NCBI GenBank assembly: GCA_000708835.1
Contig: DF237838.1
Span: 1-25,450 of the forward strand
Direction: 5' to 3'
DNA from: Klebsormidium nitens
Taxonomy: Eukaryota > Streptophyta > Klebsormidiophyceae > Klebsormidiales > Klebsormidiaceae
Length of the DNA: 25,450 nt
How positions within the stretch are numbered: the first letter of the stretch is position 1; the number at the start of each line of letters is the position of its first letter. The notes below the pieces were generated by a model, which worked only from the letters and a program-made list of their open reading frames with translations, did not search any database and was not told where the DNA came from. Positions 9,794-18,700 of this stretch are shown here, piece by piece. The position numbers were made by a program, and so were the translations under genes.

Positions 9794-12700
9794 ATGGAGA
9801 ACGACGACATTCACTACCATCGAGGTGGGGTCGTGGGACCCTCCTCGCAGGACGCGCTTGGTGTGAATGGTCTCATCTCCAGCTCTGCAGAATGGAGGGA
9901 GGGCGAGCTGCGCGCTACCCCCACGAGGGGTTCTCGGGAAGGGGAGCTGCGGACCCCCCCTCGGCATCTTATCATCCCAGGGCACCAAAGAATGGACAGC
10001 TCAGCGAGCGAGGTTAGCTTGGAGGAGGGCCGGGATCTGCACCACGACGGGGGTGACCTGAGCATGGGCATTGCGAGTTCGAGTTCCAGCGGGAGCTCTC
10101 TGGAGAACCAACTGGTCACGGGGTCCACCATGAAGAAGGAGTTTAAGATCAAGGTGTCCCCCATGAGAATGGTGAGTTCCTTTGTTCCCAAACGCCTTTT
10201 GCGGTGTTGCCCTAAATCTGTCGGGTGTTCTGGTTACGTTCGTGGATCTGGGGAGGTGTGTGCAGAGCAAAGGCTCTTTTGTAACGTGTCATCTTCTGGA
10301 TCTGGTATTTGGAAAAGGTCAGGTGCACAGCGGAGAATCTTTTCCAAGCGTGGCAAGGCTGACTTTGTGTTTGTTGGTGTTGGTGTCCAATAGAAGGGGC
10401 ATTGCTTTGTGTTTTGCCCAAATAAGCCCTTCCCACCTTTTCACAACACCACTGTTCCTTGCTTTTGGTTGGTTGCCAGTTAGCCGTGACTCCAGTTTCC
10501 TGTTGTGACTAGAAAGCGAAGCTGCCCCAAAGACCACAGAATATCCTTTGCTCAAGAGGGTCCATCTGAGCACTGTGTGCCTCCTTTGCTCAAGAGGGTT
10601 AATGGTGCCAAACTTTCTCTTCCAATTCAGTGTTGTTTGCATGGCATGTTCACAAGGGCATAATCAGAAGGGCACAAGTTTGGAGGACACGGATCATTGC
10701 AGTCGACATCTCAAGCTGTGTCCGAGGGGGCGTAAATAGGAAGTCCTGCGGGCTCTCCTATAAGCATAGTGTGTTAAAGCAGTCGACGCATAGTTGACAG
10801 CTGTTGACAGTTGGCAGTTTTGCACGAGCAACCATGTTCCTGAGATTTTGCGTATAGACTCCATTTCTTTGCACCAATGCTGGCGCTTGCAGTGCCCTGT
10901 TCAAGACAAGGTGGCATGTCGGGACCGCCCCTGTGGAAAGTAGATATAGCACTCTGCATGGATGCCAGCTGTCAGGCGAAGCACATTTTGCATGTTGTAG
11001 TGCCAGGCTGTTTGCAGCAGGCCCTCGCCCCTGTAGGAGGACGCCCTTGAATTTCCACATTTCTGGTGTTTTTGCCAACACAGGAGGTCTTGAAAGTCAG
11101 ATTGATCAAGGGGCAGAAGTTTCAAAACTAAATGTGACCTCGAGTGCTCAAACTTGTTAGAAGGCCGTTATTCTGGAGGATTCCACACTGTCAACAGAAT
11201 GCTATCTAATTCCTTTCCAGTTGTGACCACCCTTCAGGTCAAACTGTGGATCTGTTTAATGTACACCCTTTCCATCAAGCTAGCTCCTTACGTAGCCGTC
11301 TGTGGAAGCTAGTTTTTCTCTTTTTTGAACCCTGCTCCTGTTTGCAGCAGTCTATATTGCAGGACTCTTGGCCCACGGCTCATTCTGCTCTCTTCCATTT
11401 TGGCAAAGCGGGCCGTTGAAATACGAGGGGCTTTTCATCTCAAAAGCATCCATAGGACAAACGGCGCATTCAGAATGGTATCCTGAGTGTCTCCGGCCCC
11501 TTTTTGCAGCACCACTATGGCAGCGACAGCGACCTGGGGGAGCGGCCCTTGGTATGCGAGATTTGCGACACGCAGGTCGGGCTGGACCTCGACGGCAACG
11601 AGTTTGTGCCATGCGAGTGCGCATTTCCGATCTGCCGCAAATGCTATGAGTACATCCGAGAGCATGACGGCGGGAACTGCCCCCAGTGCAAGGAGCGCTA
11701 CAAGCGGATGGCAGGTGGGTGTTCCGCTTTCGTTTGGTCCATCGGTGGAATCGTATGGGCTTCAGGGCCTAGGAAGAGTGGGGGGGCCAAGTCTTTCGAT
11801 ATGCAATCTCCAAGGAACCCTGGAGTGACCCTGGAATGACATGTGGTGTGGGCTGCAAACGGTCGTCAGGCTATTGTTACTGGGCGATTGAGGCTCAGCG
11901 TGTGCTTTGCCACTCCGTAAGTGACAAGCTTTCCCAAAAGCCCGGGTTCAGGCTTGGTTGCAAATGGAAACCAGACACTGCCCGAGATTTGTTGTGCAAC
12001 TGACCCTAGATTGTGCTCATTGATCAACTAGCACACGGGAAAGTTAGGTGATTTGCTGCTGATACGCAGCAGTGACGGAGTGTCAGAAAACCAGTGCGGA
12101 AGTTGGCCTTTTGAATATTCCTCCAGCATTTGCATCGTGGTCTTATTTCTGGGAAAGGCAGTCAGTGTCGTTCGCTCACTTCATCACAATCGATCTCTTA
12201 GCGAATGCACACAATGGTAAATGTTTGGGAGGGGGGGCAGACGTGTCATTGCGAAGTCAGCCTGACATCAGCATGACGGTTGTCAGACCAGCCTTCCTGT
12301 GCTTTCGCCGTCGGTGTGTCACATCAAGTCGTTCCCCAGCAATGATTGAGAAGACCAGGGACATGTTTGGCTCCAATTTCAAGGCTACTAGCAGGCTTTT
12401 TTTGACACGGCAGACAGTCCCTGGCAATGATCACCCCCCTGACTGCTGCAACCACCGCCCTGACAATGACTGCTTCCCTTAGGAGGAAACGTAATTCCCA
12501 TCTGAAGACTTCAGTGCCTTCTGATAGCACCTACCACGTGTAAATCGTGTCTATCGTATGTAAACCAATTGCCGCCCCTTCCGTTTCCATTTCAGGGAGC
12601 CCCCTTATGCCGTGGGACATGGAGGATGAGACCGCGTCCGATGGGGAGGATGAGGACGGATTCCAGCAGACGCCACTGCTGCCGCGCTACGGGGGGAACT

Positions 12701-15700
12701 CACTCGAGGGCCCTCCGTCAGTCAAGCTACTGGTAAGGCCCCCTGTGGAGAGCCCTCTACCTTTTGCTGTAGTGCTGCTTTTGCGGGATAAAGTAAGTTA
12801 GTGATTGGGAACTATCGGGAGGGATCGTTGGTCTGTTGGGAGATGAGGGGGAGCAGCTTTTCGTCTTGTCCCTTTGAAGAATGTGCAACTGCCACCAGGG
12901 CATCTAACCCAACAGCACTCCTGTCCCAGGAGATTTGACTGTAGGTTAGGGAGGACCAGTGATCATATTGTGTCAGTGCATCTCGTTGGATCTGTTCATA
13001 ACAAGGAGAGTCGGTGCTTCGTGGTTCCGCTACAAACCGGTCGGCCTGGATTACATGGATTCACAGGGTTGTGTTGCTACCTGGGGAAGATCTGAGCAGC
13101 AGAGTTGCAAGAACTTCCCAGACTCCTTAGCGCTGCGAACACTTCTGAACTTCTACGGGGAAGTGTGTGCACTCTCAGCATGCATGTAGGACCGTGCGAA
13201 TGCCAAGCGTTTGGGCTCTTGAAGTTGTCTGTAACCAAGTCATAGGCATGATGAACCAGGGATGCTTTGCATCTCACAGATGGCTGGTGATAGACCAAAC
13301 AAGATGGCCACAGTTGATGCCCATAACCGCTGCAAATCTTTTAGAGGGTATGTGAGTCTCTTTTCTTTGGTCCGGGGCAGTTTACATCTCCTGAGATTGT
13401 AATTGTGGTGCTGTTTTGCAGAAGAATGAGAGCTCGGGGGTTCACGACTCCCAGGTGGTCGTGCGCGTGAATGCTGAGGACATAGAAGGTAAGACCATCT
13501 TGTCTTCTTGCCATCTTTTTTCCAGGAGCATTGTGTTAAGGTATTTGGCAGATACTTTGAGGACTGCCTAAAAGCTGTCTGGTCAAGCATGGGTGGCGCT
13601 GAAGTGGTTTCGTGCGTTGTTCCTTTTGTGAAAGCGGCTCTAGTTCACCCTGACAAGCTTGAGGAGCAGTTTGGCATGGGTGTTCTCCAGACGAGGTCAA
13701 CAAAAAACCTGCGACAGGCAGCCTCTCATCGCACCTGACACTTTTTTATTTTAAGGACAATTCAAATAGAAAGGAAAGACTCGATATATCTCCTTCCGTT
13801 TTCCAGACCCCGACGAGCTCGAGAAGAACTACGGCATGGGCAGCATTGTGTGGACCCCCGCGCTGCAGCGCATCAACAGCCCTGGGGATGAGTACGCAAA
13901 AGTACAGGGCGATGAGAAGGCCAAGTCGCTGTCGCGCAAGGTGCCCATCAAGTGGCGCCTCCTCAACCCCTACAGGTGAGAACCCAGATAACCTGATCTT
14001 CAAAGGTTGCTAAGAGAAGAGGTAGTAGAATGCCCGTCAACTGGCCTCCTCGACAGTAGGACCTTGTTTGACGAGGTCAGTTAGCAAGGTTGGTAAGGGG
14101 GTAACCAAGCGCAGAAAGTTGGTAGGAAGAGTGTTTGACAAGTGCTAGGAGATTGGTCGGCAAGGTTGGTGGGCCTACAGAGTCTGGTTGAGAAAGTTGG
14201 CAGGGAGAGGATGACCAGGGTGCTTCTTTTAACCCTCACACTTGAGGAAGTGGCTACAGAGGTTAGCAGAATCGGTTACAAAGTCGGGAACGGATCAGTC
14301 AGCAAGGTAGAGGGAGAGGTTGCACTGGTTAAGAAATGGTTTGGATAGAGAGCAGGAACTATTTGTTGGCGTCTCTAATGTCCTGTACATTGACTAGCGC
14401 ATCTGTCTTGCTTTCCCCCGTTCGCTGGATGAGTGTGGTCAACGAGCCTTCCATATTGAAGCTCATTCTTTTCTACTTTTTGGCGGAGAGCTAATCCAAT
14501 CGCTTGTTTCTGCAGGGCGCTCGTAGTCGTGCGATTTGCGGTCATGCTCCTGTTTCTGACGTGGCGGGTGCGCACCCCCAACAACAGCGCCTACTGGCTG
14601 TGGCTCACGTCCGTCGTGTGCGAGATCTGGTTCGCTGTCTCCTGGCTCTTCGATCAGGTGAGCGCTTTAGCAGAGGCTTGTTTCACTTTTTTAGAAAAGT
14701 TCCAGGGTTTCTGTCGGCTGTGGTTCGTCGTCTGCTCAAGCTGTGGCACGAAATGTCGGGAGATGGCAGCAGCTTGTGTGGATGGAAACTCTTCATGAGC
14801 TAATTTGGGGAGGTGATTTGTGAAAGGGTTTGCTTCTTTGGCCCCATGCTCCGCCAAACCGTTTTCAAACATCCTCCGAATCCACGAGTGATCTTTGTCA
14901 CAACCCGCCTTTCCTGCCACAGACCGGCGCACATCCCACCGGAAAAAAGGGTTCTGGAAATCCTTCCAACCTCATCTCTTCTGCAGGCTTAGAAGTGGTT
15001 CCTTCTGACTTTGTGTATTTTTGACAAGTGTCCTGATGGGCAATACCCTTCCTCCTGCAGGCCCAAAAGTGGTCCCCCATCACGCGCGAGACGTACCTGG
15101 ACCGCCTCGAGCTCAAGTACGACCACATGGGCGAGGCGTCTGAGCTGGCGGGTGTCGACGTGTTCGTCAGTACCGCTGATCCCGAGAAGGAGCCCCCCCT
15201 CGTGACGGCGAACGTCATCCTGTCAGTGCTGGCAGCGGACTACCCAACGGACAAGTAAGCACATGTCTGGAGAGTTTTGCCGGGTCAGAGTTTATGTCTT
15301 AGCAGGTCCCAAGGTTGACTTGAGAATCGGTTAGCGACTGGACCATGCTGTGAGAGGCGCTGCGGAGAATCTTGGAATCCGAAGTGGAAGACAAGAACGT
15401 CTGTAAGGCCTATGAGCACTTTCTCTGATTGTCGTTGTATGGTCCGCTTGGTTTGGATTTTCATCGCCTGGATAAGCTGCTTGGATCCATCTCGCTTGTA
15501 GCCACGTGTTGTAAAAGTGTGGCTATCTCCCATGCTTGTTCTCGATCACGTTTTCCCTCTGCTGACTGAGCCCGCGGTATCTCCCGCGCAGGATCGCGTG
15601 CTACTTGTCTGACGACGGCGGTGCCCTGCTGACGTACGAGGCCCTCCACGAGACGTCCTGCTTTGCGCGCCACTGGGTGCCCTTCTGCAAGAAGTTCGAG

Positions 15701-18700
15701 ATTGAGCCGCGCGCTCCCGAGATGTACTTCGGAGAGGTAAAAAAACGATATCCGGTCCACTTACGCCTGCCGCCTGCTGTTGAGTACAGCCCTTCGCTTT
15801 TCTCCGAGATAAAAAGCGTTCTTAGGGTGACTCGTTGTTTCAGGATTTAAGCTTGGTGGCTGGTGCGAGTTTATTATACGGTTCGCATAAGAGCTCCCTC
15901 GGACACTAGCCTCTTTTTGATTATGTTGACAAGGTATGACGTCATTCTGGATGCTATGCTCGTCTTGGGCTTGTTTTGAAGCCTCTCGACTCTGTTCTTG
16001 CAGAAGGGGGACTACTTGAAGGGACAGATCAAGCAGGAGTTCGTCAAGGAGCGGCGCTCAATGAAGGTGAGCAACACTACAACGCTACGTTTTGACCATC
16101 TCCAAAGCGCAACCATCCTTGCTGCTCTCAGACTGTAAGCAGAGTCTTCTTTGATTCTACCTGTGCTACGTATTCCTCAAGCCCGCTCGCCTGAGTAATT
16201 TGCTGCATAAACGGACTCATAAGAAAACGAATAGTTTGTCTTTTGCAAAGTGTGCAGATGTTAGCCCCAAGTCATCTGCAAGCAAAGCTGCCCACTTTGC
16301 CCGAACCCGCTAGCATGCTCAATGAAGCTTCACTAGCCATCATAAGTACGCAAAGCCAGTCGGCCGTCTGACAGCATTCGCGCCAATCTCGAGCCATTCC
16401 CTAACCCGCACACTCTCTTAAACCGTTTCTATTTGCAGCGGCTGTATGAGGAGTTCAAGGTGCGCATCAACGCCCTTGTGGCTAAGGCGCAGAACCGCCC
16501 CCGCGACGGCTGGACCATGGCGGACGGCTCCCCCTGGCCGGGCAACAAGCGCAGCGACCACGAGTCGATGATCCAGGTGAGCACAGGACGGACTTTGTTT
16601 ATTTTGTCAAGTTCCCTCCGTTTCCTTACCTTTGTTTGGACTTTGAACAATTTTTTGCTCCGCAGTGTCCTTCATTTCTGGTTGTGTGCTGCCGGAGGGG
16701 ATTCACGTCTTGTACAGCAACTTCCTGGATGTACAGAATCCATACCGAGCCCACTGCCGAACACTTCTTCACTCCTTCCCCCCCTCTTTTCCACCCTAAA
16801 AGTTGCCCCCCTTTCGCTTTCAGGTGCTGCTCCAGCCGGACAGCAACTTTCCGGACGTCCAAACGAACACTACTTCACTCCCCCCCCCCTTTTCCACCTT
16901 AAAACCTTACCCCCCATTGCTTTCAGGTGCTGCTCCAGCCGGACGGCAACTTCCCGGACGTCCAAATGAACAAGCTGCCGTGGCTCGTGTACGTTTCTCG
17001 TGAGAAGCGTCCGAAGCACAACCACAACAAGAAGGCCGGAGCCATGAACGCGCTCGTGCGCGCGTCGGGGGTCATCACGAACGCGCCGTACATCCTCAAT
17101 CTGGATTGTGATCACTACGTCAACTACGCCAAGGCGTTCAAGGAGGTGAGGATGATTTGCCGTTGCAAAGTATCAAGTTAGATTGACTTTCATTCGAATT
17201 CATTCGACGTTTCAGCCGGTTTCCTCTTTGAATTTTGTAGCATGCCGCTTTGGGTGCCTTTACATTTGACCTGATAGGGACCCACGTGTCAGGAAACGTC
17301 TGTTTACAACTTCTCTGCAGCAAAACAGGTTCCTGACATGACAAAAGGTTTCGGACGTCCACCCCTGTAGGAAGAAAATGGTCGGATTCCGTTGAGCAGA
17401 AAGCCAAGTTTTCAACCCTGAAAGCCGTCCAAACCGCCGTCTGCATTGTTGCTTTTTCTCGTCCACATCTCAAACCGTCTCTGTATTCGCCCGCAGGCCA
17501 TGTGCTTCATGATGGACCCGATCAAGGGCCCCGGCATCTGCTACGTTCAGTTCCCGCAGCGGTTCGACGGTATCGATACCAACGATCGGTACTCCAACCA
17601 CAACACCGTTTTCTACGACATCAACATGAAGGGGCTGGATTCCATCCAGGGGCCAGTGTATGTCGGCACGGGGTGCTGCTTCAGAAGACAGGTGAGCGGA
17701 AGGGGAAGCGTTCAGCGCTCGGCGAGTTAGTCTCTTGTCAATTTTAGATCGCTCAGCTGATTATGATGGCGAACTGAAAAGGTTGTGAGGCTCCTGAATC
17801 CAGCATCTCCCGATCCACAAGAGCGAAGAGCTTGCACGAGAGGAAGGATACAAGTATGTACAGCGCGAAAAAGAAGTGGATGGACAAACGTGTCGGGGTT
17901 ATTGCTTCAATCAGGAGTCAACTGCTCTCGTTACTACTCGATCTCAACTGATTTGAAACTCACCCCCCTTGGCTTTGTTATTTCTGTACGAGCTGCTCAA
18001 AAGTGGGGTTAATCGCTCGTGAGGAAAAGCGAAGCCCAGCCATTTAAGAAGCAGCTCCTTCCAGCCGATTGTTCTGTCCTTCCTTACTCCTTCCAAGCTG
18101 ACGTGATGCATACTCTCGTCTTTCCTCAGGCCCTGTACGGCTACGAGCCGCCCGCCAAGGCGCGCGACGCGCTGCGCGACGAGGAGAAGCAGACGGGCTT
18201 CTTCTCGTGGTGCTGCGGCCCGCGCAAGAGCAAGGGCGCCAACGGGAAGAAGGGCAAGAAGGGCGACGAGGACAGCGTCTCGGGGCACGAGCTCACAGAC
18301 ATGCAAGGTGTGTCGTCTGGTGGGTCGTCTGGGTTCGCTTCTATCGCAGTTGGTATGGAACAAGTGTCGTTCTGAGTGTTTGTGTAAGTTTTTTTTATTC
18401 TGGTTCGAACCAAAATCACCAAGCGAACTTATCTAGGTCTCACGTCTTTTGACATCTTTCTCCGCATCTCCGAAGCCTTCGAAGCTTCCAAAGCCTCGGA
18501 CGCACATGCTTTGATTTTCTGGCTTCGGCTTAGTGCAGTGTACTGGTTGCATGAGAAGGCCTCGGCTCTGTGCCTTCGTTCGACCTGCCCGTCTGCTTTC
18601 AACCGATGTGGATTCCACGTAGTTCCGACGGAATAAGTGCTTCATTGTAGACTGGCAACAAGCGAGAAATCGCTCCGCTTTTGCTTCTAACCTTCGATCT

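Noticed and set aside
17241-17260. Copy of the exon 12 start in intron 11
   Set aside because: Only a short CATG...GCTT similarity at a 256-bp offset; not distinguishable from chance.
18465-18495. Copy of the exon 14 start in intron 13
   Set aside because: GAAGCC-type similarity lies in a low-complexity stretch with no AG before it and at a 278-bp offset.
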